Below the pieces are notes generated by a model. The model did no database searches, was not told the origin of the DNA, and saw only the letters and a list, made by a program, of their open reading frames with translations. A stretch of 64,000 nt of DNA. It comes from Lentinus brumalis. Lineage: Eukaryota; Basidiomycota; Agaricomycetes; Polyporales; Polyporaceae. The stretch is from the NCBI GenBank assembly GCA_001792895.1, contig MARA01000009.1, positions 1,383,307 through 1,447,306 on the forward strand. The letters are read 5' to 3'. Each line of letters starts with the position of its first letter. The stretch's first letter is position 1. Below, in pieces: positions 47,601 through 59,200 of this stretch. Position numbers and translations under genes: made by a program.

Positions 47601-48720
47601 ATATCATTGTATCCCTCAGCCAACTGCCCAGCAGAGTGCCTTCGATATGCTCCGATCGGCGGCGGAGCATTCTTGGTCTATATGCACCGTGACATCCGCC
47701 GGTGTCGGCCTCCGAGTCGGAGAAAGTCTCCGCAAACGCGCGGAGTCCTCCCCGTCACAAAGTGGCCTCGTCAGTCGACGCCGCGCCGAGACTCCGTCGC
47801 AGACCTCGTCCAATGTCGGACTCGGGCCCTAAGAACCGTTCAAGCCTGTGACTTAGTGAGCGTTGTCTTGCGGCATAGGAAGTGGAACGTACTTCGACGA
47901 CTTGGTTCTCGACTTTGGGCCTCGAATCGTCCCCATCGGCTTAGATACGACGGGCCGCAGAGACAGCACACTGGGTGAGTCCATCCTCCCATACTTCGCA
48001 TACGCACTATCCTCGGCCGCGTGCGTTTCCGTGATGGTCCCAGATGCGCGATAGATTTCTGTTACTGTCGAGGGAGGTACGATGTCGAAGCTCATCGGCG
48101 GATGAGTAGCTGGCCCCACACCTTGCCGCATGAGTTGGCGTGTGCGGTGGGGTGAGACAGGATTCGTATGCCGGACAGACGTCGTATTCACCAAAACGAT
48201 GGCTTCGAAGCGGTGTCCATCGCCGGCACTTGTAAAAAGGTGCGAGAGCAGCCGGGAAGGGCGGCCAGAATGTGCGCGGAGGGGTAGCAGGAGTCGCGAC
48301 CGTGCTCGCGCATGTGTAGATCAGATGGGCGTATTTATGCATCTCCGTCGACGGGTCCGGCGGCCGCTGCAAATTTGGCGGTGGGGGGGATTGTGCTATC
48401 ACTGCAGGGCATGCGTAAGAAACATATGGCAAGTGAAGGAACGGCGCGGCACCAAGACACTGCGGCGGGTGAGTTGATAGAATACGAGACAGGCGTGGAG
48501 GAGTAGAGCTCGCAATTGATCGATGCTGTCCCGGAGGCTTGAGGCTGCAGGTTGAGCCTTTGAAGCCTGAGGCTTGCTGGAGTTAGGTATGAGCGAAGTA
48601 CAAGGTCATGAGCCTAGTAGATCTCGAAGCAAAGCAGAAATTAGTCGTCTCTTCATGGCGGCCATAGTGGTCGTAAGGAGACGGTCGCAAACAGTGATGC
48701 AAGTGCAGAGGCAGCTCGCG
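44640..48720. other. Unrecognised relic sequence
   Basis: No intact gene. The first ~120 bp resemble the start of repeat W. A few short frames have protein-like composition (near 44,960-45,060 with ALSNESGDDAGERKELQETI, and near 45,990-46,135 with VDRCDQLATLVQLSQDAQ), but exons cannot be linked and no family was recognised. Confidence 0.3.
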
Positions 48721-48729
48721 TGGCGGCCA

Positions 48730-49760
48730 CGTGGTGCATGATGTCACCTTCCCTTACTGTCGACGTCGCCGTCCTCTCCCCACCGACTCTCCTCTGTCGC
48801 GTTCACCCTGTTCACCCACGACTCAGCTAGGCCGCACCACCCTCTGTGACATGCTGCATCAATCTCTCTCCGCCGCGGTCAACGACCTCTCGCGCCTGAG
48901 ACACACGCCCGACTCGGAATCCAGTAACTTGAAGCACTGCTGCAGCTCCGATGCCGCTCATGTTGAAGCCTTCGGCCGTGGTGGGCTCCGTTTTGAACAC
49001 CCATGACCGGCGCCGCTCTGGACGACGCAGCGCTGATCTTCCGCGATGCAACCGCGGGCAACTCGAAGGACTCCGGCGAGTACTGCAGCTTCGTTGCGGC
49101 CTTGGTACACTGTAGTGGCTGCAGCGGCGAGAGCTACACCCGGGAGCCTGGAGACCTTGCCTGCTACATATTGGGATTCTTGCGCCTTTAGTGAGTAGTC
49201 GTGGGTCAATCCTGTTTGCTTGTCCATGCGGAGCAGTCCTCCAACTCGTCCTTGAACGCGTTTCTCATTCGTCGTCTTCAGAATCTAGACCTCCGAGACC
49301 CGGTGATTGTTTTGAACGCCGCTGGTTTGTCAAAGATTGAGGCGCTGCCGACGGAGCGATCCAAGGCCAGGTTCGAGTTGGTCGTGTACCGCGTCGTTTG
49401 ATGTTCGCAACGGGCTCGCCCAAATCAATGTTAGTTCTCGCGATTTAATACTGGTTCTCCAGGGATGACTGACCTTGATTTTTCATAAAACTTGTCTCTG
49501 CAGCTCTCCTACACCACCACTCGTCCGGATGAAGATCGCCGTCTGCGCGGGCTCTACGAGAGGTTCCATGCGAACGTCGTTCAACCTGCAAGAACCAGCC
49601 CTGGTTCAAGTCCGATTCTGAGGCGGGGTATTCAACCCGCGTGGTCGTACGGACGCCAGCTCAAGGACGTCACAATAATAATCTTCGCTCTGTTCGGGTA
49701 TCAGGTGAGTCGCCACCCGCAACACCCACGCCCTCGTTCTCTCATCCCTCGTCTTTCCTC
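48730..49760 (+). repeat. Repeat family W, copy 2 (possible former gene)
   Basis: Similar to 410-1,150. Open stretches include MLHQSLSAAVNDLSRLRH (48,850), LIRRLQNLDLRDPVIVLNAA (49,265) and, after a CTGCAG acceptor at 49,502, a segment with RRLRGLYERFHANV. Frames differ between segments and cannot be joined into a full gene. Function unknown. Confidence 0.4.
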
Positions 49761-50089
49761 GTGAATGCGCAGCGTGGCTATCAATCCGCAATGCACCGTC
49801 ATCCTCGAGCTCGGTTCTGCTCAGCATCCCTGCTCTGTCGCTTAGTCTCGTGCACGTCCTGGCGCTCACAGCCCTCTTCACCCTCGCCCTCGCCCTCGCT
49901 CTCCGCTGCTTCGCTCCACTCTGTATCAGCGCATACATTCACTATCGCACTCACATCCCGAACACTCGAACCCCGACCTACTGGGAGCCTTCGCGCTCGG
50001 GTAAAGCTGTGAATAGTTTCCATCATGGTCTTTGTCCCGGGCAGTCTGCGCTCGTAGCTATTGCCTTCACTGGCGCCGCCGGGTCACCT

Positions 50090-50432
50090 CCTCCCCTCCC
50101 GGAGCCTAGGGAGAAGTCGGAGGCTGTGATGCTCAACCTCGTGCTAAAAATCGAGGACATCAAGGTCACTCGCATGCACTTGATCTGTCCTGCCGTTACT
50201 GAGACCACCGCACATATGTTATAGGCTGACCCGTCCACCTTCGCGATGAGGAGAGTGGTGGAGAGATGCAAGGCAGGCATGGGGGGACCTGGGCCTTGCG
50301 GAGACAAGGACGCAGCGCGATATCCGGGCGACGCTGGCCCAGATTTCGCAGCTCCTCGACATCTTATACAGCGCGACGTACGCAGCGGCGAGCGGTTCGC
50401 CATTTTTGGCCGACACTCTGAAGACTGCCCCT
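50090..50432 (+). pseudogene. Exon-like remnants of an unknown gene
   Basis: EPREKSEAVMLNLVLKIEDI (50,100-50,160) is followed by a GTCACT...TATAG stretch that could be an intron (50,163-50,224) and ADPSTFAMRRVVERCKAGM. In a further frame, near 50,325-50,430, the sequence reads TLAQISQLLDILYSATYAAA. The pieces look like exons of one helical protein but cannot be joined without a frame change. Not recognised. Confidence 0.25.
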
Positions 50433-50439
50433 GATAATG

Positions 50440-51000
50440 TGCGCCCGCGTGCTCATCTTCAGGATCAGCGTCCAGCCCATGTCCAGCCTCGGGAGGTCTG
50501 CGAGTAGTATCCGTTCAGGAAACATACACGCCGCAAGCAGATACACTGGTCCCTTCCCAGTCTTCGACCAGGGCGAAATGCACGGGAGCACGAAGGAACA
50601 CAGATGCGAACGGAAGCGTGCTCTTCGGCATCGACGTCTCTGCCAAGCTTACTGCAGTGCTCGTCACCGTCGCCTGGCGGCGTTGCCTCCAGACGGCGAT
50701 GAGGTTCGTCCTTTCAACTGTGTCCTTAGACCTCTCGTCTCAGTTGCATCTACAGCACACATGCAGACACGCTACTAGTCAAGGCGACGATGCGAGGGTA
50801 TCGGTGATCACCCGTGCGATTGTACCAATACTGGCCGCAGGTTCGAGTCGGACCCAGGTGCGACGTCCTCAAGGTGAGTTAGTGTGGTGGGCCAGGGAGC
50901 TGACGCGCAAACGAAACCCATCGCAAATTCGCCAGACTGCCGACGACCATCCAGTGCTCCGAAGTCGGAACTGCTTGAGGAGGACAGGGTGCGGCGGTGT
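50440..51000. other. Spacer, no gene seen
   Basis: No supported coding region or repeat before the start of the second segmental duplication. Confidence 0.25.
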
Positions 51001-53319
51001 TCCTTCACTATGGAGGATCTGACCTGGACGGGTAGAGATTATTTGTGAGTCCTCCGCACACCGTATGTCATCCGATGTTCAGAGGGACGGTTTGGCCTAA
51101 GAAATCTTTCGTTCAATCTCCTCCTTCCTGGCATTCAACACGCTCATCAACCACGGACTGATTTAGGCCCTAGCCACCCGTGTACGAGGCCGGGACGACC
51201 ACCGCCCTCCGCGATCTTGCGCACGCGCTCCATTTTCCACAGCAACCTCGAGAGCATCATTTACCGCTGCGCGCCAGGTCACTGCCGCGGAAAACACTAG
51301 ATTCAGATCGGAGGGCCATGGAGGCAGAGCAGCGGAGGAGACGGGCAGAGGCCCAGCTCAACGCTCGGATGACCGTATCGCATACACTCCAGATCTCCCG
51401 ACATCATCGTGCACTGTGTCTGCAGCAGGCAGCCGTGCGTCATGGTCGAGCTGGTCGTACTTCCCGCTTGCGCTCGCCCTGGCCCTGCGTGTCGCAGGAC
51501 GCGTGCCCATGTGCTACTCTCCCAGCCTTCACCGACGATTCGGAGACGCGCTATCGGGCTGACAGCGCGGATGCAAGCTTTTCGGTCTCAGCTTGACGAG
51601 CTTCCATCTTTCGATCCTCCCGACTTCAATATCTGCCGCCTTCACCTCAATGTGCCTACACGGCACGGTCCAGCGCACGGGAGCATGCTGTGTGAAGTCA
51701 CGGCCAGGCGGACGCCCGAAGCTCCGAAGGCTTAGACCTTCGTCGACATTCTATCCTCTGCGCGCAGGAAGCTAAGTATCGCGTCACACTGCAGGGTGCA
51801 TGGATCCAGGCCCCCATCTCCCTCTGCTGAGGCTCCCACCCAGCGACGAGTGGACTGGTTGACGCTACTCCGACGCTACGCGGTAGGCTAAGACGCAAGC
51901 GGCGCTGTCTCCTCGTTGTCCACAGCAGCGATCCTCGAACGGGTGGACGCTACGGGGACATGGGCGACGTCAGTGAACACGGCGGCCCGGTAGCGAGATC
52001 TTGTGTTTGTACTTCCCAGATCTACAGGACCACGACACATCGGACACCGGTAACTCTGGGATATCTCAGTCCCTGTTCTCGTCGGGGGCGCAGGTCGGCA
52101 TGGGCTGGCGGGTTAGACGCGCGACGTATCCGTGCATCAAGGTGGCCGCGAACTTGTGTGGCTCCGGCCGCCTTCTGGAGTGTACGACTCAGCACCAATC
52201 GTTCGTTTCCTCTCCATCTGCTCTCACCCTTTCCGTCTGGCTCACACGCGCTATCCTCTCCGTCCTGGTGGGCCCCGATCTGCCTACTTTCAAGGCATCC
52301 TGTGTACGTTGATCCTCTACTCAGACCTTCTGTCCCCCATTCCTCCGCACTGTATGCGCAGGCGCGAAGAGTGATGCGATATGTGACGCCCATCCATGCG
52401 TTGTACTATGACACTGCTCTGGACTCGTACTGGACCGCGTGTGGTGTCCCTGGGACCCTATATGTATTCTATCCGGTCTGAGGTATCAATGTCTCGACTG
52501 TCTGGTCGCAGTTGTCTTGTCTTGTCTCTGAGTCTCCGTCTGCGTACCTCCGACCAAGCCGCCGACCAACCCCAGGTCCGGGCATCCGGGAGAGGTGTGC
52601 CCGGATGCGACTCGCATCGGCATGCACCGTGCGATTCAGGTGCGATCCTGAGGCTGAGCGCTGCGTGCCAGCGGAGCCTCCGGGGCCCCGAGGACCCGGA
52701 TGGTGCGTGAACCCGAGTGGATGACATGCAGCGTGGTGTACATAGATAGGTGCTGTCAGTGGGTGGACGTGGTGGACAGCTTCTTGGAAGAGGCTTCGCC
52801 GCAATCGCCGCATAATTTCTGAATCTTGCCATGCGCAGGTTGGAGCCTTGAAGGATACGGCAGGTTGGAGCCTTGAAGGATACGCCAAGGCCCAGCGCCG
52901 TCTGCTCATGGTGTTGGATGTCGTAGGGCACGCAGTATTACGGAGAAAGGCGGTCTCCTCGACAACTGCGGCCGACTAGTACGCGTATATGCTGTGGGCC
53001 TGCCCGGAGAGTCAGTAAAGTTTCAACGCCCGTTACCTGTTCATATGCCGGAATCAGTGCTCACCATGGCCGCGTAACGCCCACGGAAAACTCAACGACC
53101 GTCTGACGGCGCCTACCAAATGTCACCAAGCTGCGCGACGTCCCTGCGTTGCTTGACAGATTGTAGAATCGCGCACCTATGAACTGCCGCGTGCCTGCCT
53201 ACATACGCTGCAGGAAGTTCATCCGTACATCGCCCTAGCCGTCCCTCCTGCCCTTCGTCCTCTTTCATTCTCTACTCCGACTACTACTCGTCTAGGCCGT
53301 TTGCAACTCAGCCCCTACA
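51000..53319. repeat. Upstream part of the ~7 kb segmental duplication, copy 2
   Basis: Counterpart of 37,230-39,680 (shared landmarks given there). Includes a local direct repeat of AGGTTGGAGCCTTGAAGGAT-like sequence at about 52,838-52,882. No gene supported. Confidence 0.5.
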
Positions 53320-56314
53320 ATGTCCGAGGAATCAACGACGACCTCCAGTCCTACGCAAGGAGTCGCGAATCCCGCACCCGCCACCGCGGGCGCAGCAGCT
53401 TCACTTGAGGCACGTAGCTCAGTAGCCGATAGTGGACAACAGGTGAAAGAGCTGCCACAGGTGAGCATAGTGGTCTTCAGTGAGTTCACAGGGCTGGCCT
53501 TAAGATCTCGCATACAGGCACCCAACGATGCCAAAGCCGAAGAGCCGAAGTGGAAGACCGCGGAAACTATCGAGGTGAGTGGTACCAGTAGTGTGATGGG
53601 TGGCTGCCCGCATGGCTAAACGGTGCACAGGGCTACTGGGATACTAGGAAGACGTTCTTTACCGATAAGGAGCGCACGGAGGCTTGGGAGGAGACGGTGA
53701 AGATTGTGCAGAACTACAGCGACGAGCTGGTCGACCGATGGAACAAGGAGATGGACAACCTGCTCATCTTTGTATGTCACGCACGTCATCACAGTTGCCA
53801 CTTCGGACTGATGTCATACTTGTGCAGGCGGGTTTGTTCTCGGCAATCCAGACCGCATTCAACGTCGAGTTGTACAAGCGCCTCACTCCCGACCCCGACC
53901 CCGATCCCGTCCTCGTTGCCCTCGAGAGGATCTCAGCGCAGCTCAGCGGCTTCGCTGTGAACGCAGCCTTCATCAACTCTACCCAACCCCGCTTCGTCCT
54001 CAGTGATGTCAAGACCCCTGCTGTGCCGCTATGGGTCGTCGTGCTCAACGCGCTCTGGTTCTCGAGTCTCATCTCGAGCCTGGCCGCCGCATCCATCGCG
54101 ATCATGGTGAAGCAATGGCTCACCGAACACCAATCCGGGCTCTCAGGGACGTCGCGCCAGACCGCGCGCCTCCGCCAGCTTCGCCTCAACAGCTTGCAGC
54201 GGTGGCGCGTCAAGGAGATCGTGAGCTTCCTCCCTGTGCTCCTCCAAATCGCCTCAGGGCTGTTCTTTGCCGGGTTGCTCATCCTGTTGTGGAACCTCAA
54301 CCGCACTGTGGCCATCGTCGGCACTGTCTTCGTCGGTATGCTAGCCATCTTCTCCCTCTCCACCATTATTCTCCCCAGCGTCGCACCACATTGTTCCTAC
54401 CTCTCGCCACCGTCGCGGGCACTCTTCGAGCTCGTTCGGCTGGCATATAAGGGTCTATATCTCCTCCAAGATAATGTGTGTACTTGGCTCCTCAGTCTAT
54501 ACAGTGCAACTGACAATTTGCTGTTGTTTCAGCTCGGTATCCGTTCAAATCCTTTCCTGTCTGAGCATCCTTGTATATACCGCCTTTGGGAGATTCTCTT
54601 TCCGCCTGAAACTGCCTCCACCCTGGCGTGGCGTGGGATGGAAAGCGCCCTTGTTTCTCGACATACGGAGTCACTAGACGGCAAGATGGTAGCAACCGCA
54701 TACACGGCCTCGATGAATACCAATTTCCTGCAGCGCGCGGCTATGTGCACCACAGAGCTTACCCCGAGGCCATGAGAACCTGCTTCCAGAAAATTCTGTC
54801 AGCGAACATCACGCATTGGGGGATGGACGAACATTGGTGGCAAATGCAGTCGGTGCCCCTTGCATGTGGAGCGGCGCCCTCATCGCCCTCATGGACGCCT
54901 CTGGGAATCACGCTGCGTGGTCACCATCGACCTTGGTCGCGCCTGCGTACAACTACATCAATACATTGACTCAACACCTCCAGTCAGACACTCCAGGGAC
55001 ACGTTTACTCTGTGTCGACTTCGCACATATCATACGCCACTGCAACCCCAGCACACTACCTCTCAACTCTCCAAATCTCGCCGAGCGTATATACTGCGAC
55101 AACCTGCGGGAGATAATAGAATATACTCCAGACATGAACCTGGGAAACGATGTCCGCCAGCACGGTAATTTCCAATATTCAAGTCGCTTTGTTGACCGCC
55201 TTCGATCTAATGCATGCATACTAGTTGTCTCCGTCTACATTAACGACGCACTCAAGGGGTTCGAGGGGACCATCATCGAGGACGCAAGCATTGAGCGAGC
55301 CCTGACCGCTCTTCGATTCATCATCTATTGTGTCCCGTCAAGAACCGGAGCGGACTACAAGTGCGATGACCCGGAGTACAAGGCCATGCAATCTCAGGCT
55401 GCCCGCGCGCTGGAAGCTTTCTCAAATTTTCTATCTACAAGTCCCTCCTCGGCGGAAGGACACGCAATCACGATATACTTTGTCCTCGAAGTGCTCCGCG
55501 AGCATGGAGAGCGGGCAGGTCTCATGTTCCCTGAGCTGCTTCAAGCTATCGTCCGCTATCGGGATGCGTACCAGAGTGCACATGAACAACTCCCAGTGTA
55601 TTGGCGCTACAACGAGGAATGGATTCAGACTCTCAGGCGCGAGATGGACGACTCCGGGCAGGTACAAGCATCGACCCTGTTCTAGTGCATGTTTGCTAAC
55701 TTCCGTTCATCTAGAACATCACTGACGGCGGTATTGCGTCTACATCTGGGGGAACCGTGGACCCGCTTCCCGTCGGAGGTCCGGCCGCAGTGGACAGCGA
55801 CTCTGCCAGCGTCGCCGCTGCATCTCAGCAAATATCCGGGACTCGAGATGGCATCCAGACAGAAACGTTGCCAGTGAACGGATCCTCTACACTATCCACC
55901 TCTCCTCCGCCCACCGCTCGCATCGCACCCGCCGTGGTTCCCAACGAATCAGTGTACAGTGCCCGAGGGGAGGCGGACGCACACCCCCCGACGGAGCTGG
56001 ATGCGAACGGTCGCTCAGCTTCCGCCGCTTCTCTGCCTTGTATTCGCACCGAAGCCGTGGACGAATCTGCCGACAGCCACCCAGGTGCTGTAGAGGACGA
56101 GCGCGGTGCCCAGCTGTCTGCGACCGGATTGTCCATCACAGAGGCTCCACCGTTCCCCTATCACACCGCCACCGTCAACGAACCTGCAGTCAGCGTCCCG
56201 GGTACTGCACAGGGCGACCGGGGTGCCTGCTCCCAGGAGGAGCTGGCGACGAACGGACCCTCGTCCGCCTCGTCCACACTTCCGCCGTCCTCAGGTGGCT
56301 CCGGCCTGCCTTGA
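53320..56314 (+). pseudogene. DUF6535-domain gene, second copy with two frameshifts
   Basis: Same structure as the gene at 39,687: exons 53,320-53,460, 53,518-53,574, 53,631-53,771, 53,828-55,661 and 55,715-56,314, with identical first-three-exon lengths (47, 19 and 47 codons). The DUF6535 core is intact (AGLFSAIQTAFN, SRQTARLRQLRLNSLQRW). Exon 4 has two one-base losses relative to the first copy, near 54,761-54,770 (after CTTEL) and near 54,852-54,862, moving the frame twice and producing a stop at 54,773-54,775. Beyond these the frame is open to the end. It is either a young pseudogene or the victim of two sequencing errors. A truncated protein keeping the membrane part could still be made. 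Confidence 0.75.
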
Positions 56315-56319
56315 CCTTA

Positions 56320-58090
56320 CACTTCGTGTGCGTTTGCGCCTTGCAGCTATTTCTGAATCACCGTCCCACTGGCTCTCTTCTCCCTACCCTTCCGTAGCTG
56401 CTGCCGACTCACCAGCCCGCTGCCTCTCTTCCCCCTTCCGTGCCGTATATATTTCCACATACACGCTGTCTTGTCTCTCGTCGTCCCACGTTCGCGTCGA
56501 TTGGCGTAGTCTCCTACGTCTCGTCAATCATACTCGTGTCGTCAAATGCGGCTCTCCGCTCGCTCGCCATTACCCCTGCCAGTACCACACCGCCAATCAC
56601 GCTCGCAGGATGAGAAACAATCATGTATTCTTCTATCTCGTCCTATGTACTAGTACAGCATCCAGGAGACCGATTGTACATGTATATCCCAGCCAGGCAT
56701 CAGCCTCAGGTGCTCGAATCGACGGCGAACCATTCGAAATATACGTCTGCCGGCGTTGACATGCACGTTGGGCCAGAGGAGACCAAAAGCGACCGTCTGT
56801 GAACGCGAAGTCTTGGTCGAGGTCATGGAGGGACAGAACTACCCTCACCAGTTGACACCACGCAGCGACTCCGTCGCGACTCGCATGCTCCTCCTCGTCC
56901 TGCAAGCTGTTGTCATTGTCCGAGCTGGATGACCTCGCGTAAGCCTGTGAGCGACAGGGCTCGCTATCAGCGCACACATCGGTGACGGGATCCGCGAGAG
57001 ACGTACCTCGATAACATAGTCTGCGATACCTTGGCGTGGCTGCGTCCCGCTACCTCCACGACCTGCGCCGAGACGGATCGCCGTATGACGAGGAAGACCA
57101 CCGGCGATTGCTTACCAACCATGCGCCCGATCAGTGAGTCGTAGTGACTGACCATGGTCAGCATATCCGACAGCGAGCATAGAGCCTCCGACACCGTACA
57201 CCCTCCCAGCCTTGAACTTGAGGACCGGGGGCCTTGAAGAGGAGCAGGTGCACATGTGAGCGTTACGATGAACATAGTGACGACGGCTCTATGCGCTCGC
57301 GGGGGACGCGGGACCTGGAAGGGCGAGTGGTGGAACTAAATCGGCGTGGCCGTCACCATAAGACGCACCTCGCACGACAAGCCACCTCACATTCCGCGTC
57401 TCCGAAGCACTCGGCCTCACGACGGAATGGCGGTATCGACTTCAGCATTACCGTGGCCACGAGCCGCACCTCGGCATCGTGGATGTGCTCAGCGCGCTAT
57501 CGTCGGCGAAGTGTGGCGATGGCTATGACTTGACCGGCACCCGTCCATCCTCACATAGCTCGCGGAGAGACTGTCGGCAGCCCATGCATGTCTGAGACCG
57601 TCCCGGCAGATCAAACCCGGTACGTGAGTTTGCAGCTTGTCGATGCACATCTGGCCTGCGCATAAGTTAACGGGTCCGATGTGAGACGCGGTATGACTCC
57701 GTACCTTATACAGACAACTGGCCGCAGGAACGGCGGCTCTCGTGTGGTACTACGAGATACTTGATGATCGGGAGCCTAGGACGAAGGTGTGCAGACTCGG
57801 ACAAGGCTGGAGGAGGAACGGGGTACCTGTGTGGATGCACGCAGCATAGGAGAGAACACACACCGTGCCGTCACCATCCAACGATTACAGTCAGGCCGGG
57901 GCTGGAAGTCGAAAACAGTCTGCATGTGTGGAAGTGGAGGAGGGTGCGAGTTGCGCGCTGTATACCGAAGTGACTCGGATGCATTGAAGAGACCAGCCCG
58001 GCACAATGATCTCATACCAGAAGGAAGATGTGCTTGAGAGGACTGGCGGATCGCGAAGGCTCGAAGTTTGTGTCACTGTGTCCTGCGGCT
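56320..58090. repeat. Downstream part of the ~7 kb segmental duplication, copy 2
   Basis: Counterpart of 42,740-44,600; includes the ATAAGTTAACGG-type landmark near 57,660. No gene supported. Confidence 0.45.
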
Positions 58091-58099
58091 ACGGCGACT

Positions 58100-59200
58100 G
58101 TCGCAGCGGGTGAGTCGCGAGCAGACGCCAAGCGGCGAGACGTACCGGTGACCGTCGGTAAATAAAACTGATACGGGACGAGTAGTTGCGGGAATGGGAG
58201 GAGCCGGCCCAGGAGCCACGGGGCGCATGTAGAGTGAGGAGCGCGAGCAAAGGTCGGCGACGGGGGTCGTTGGGCTGGTGGTGCGATGCTCGTCCGGACC
58301 TATCGTTCATCCTCTGTCCGCCGATTGCGCCCGATGAGTGCGGAGCGTGCAGGAGAGCGACATACCTCGTCTACCCTCTAACTCGCGCGCAGTATCTCCT
58401 GGGTAGTACGCCCATCCCGCCGCAACCCAGGGCAACAACTCTCCTCTGCTGCAGACTTCCAGGATCACCGCGTGGCGGAACTCGAGCGATCGTCGCGCGT
58501 GCACGGACACGGACACGGGAGTTCGACGACGGCCTCTTCGAAGCTAGCGGCTTTCCGTGTCGCGGTCGCGGCGGGGTACTGCGTGAGCGGAGGTCAGCGA
58601 CTGCTACTATCCAGCCCTCGAGTCCGCACAGTCCGCGCATTGCGGGCGCAAGAGAACCAATGACTTACATCGCAGCCTTGATGTTTCGGTGTAGGGAATG
58701 ATCCTGATTCCTGACGATGGAGTGTCACATGTCACCCCTCGAGGAGACGTGTGGGCGAGCACATACAATCTTGAGCATGCCGGCCAATCATCTGCAGGGA
58801 TCGAGCACTATAGCAAGTCAGCAAGCGACCGGGTGAGTGACGGATGCATGTACGCACAGCGGATGCTGAGATCGAACGCGACGGGGCAGGGCGAGTCGGG
58901 CTTCAGGGCTTCAAGAGGGTGTGCACGCTGCGGGCAGAGTAGGACAGGGCGAGGCAGCACCGTGCACGGGAAGTCAGGGAAGCAGAGCGGGTGCATGACA
59001 GTCGTGAATAGCGTGGTCGGTGCGTGGGTGAGTGAGAGCAACAGCGAGCCCGACGGCGGCTACATACGACGCGCCGCACGTGGGGGCGTCTGCGTTCACT
59101 GGAGTCTCCGTCTTTTTCTCGCCCGACGACGACAACGACGACGACGACGACGCAAGACGGCAGGGAACATGCAGGTCAGCACGGTCTCTCCGAAGGTAAG
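58100..59200. repeat. Repeat unit U, 5' part (R1), copy 3
   Basis: Aligns with about 2,180-3,200, 29,930-30,676 and 62,950-63,950; continues directly into block A at about 59,190. Confidence 0.5.
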
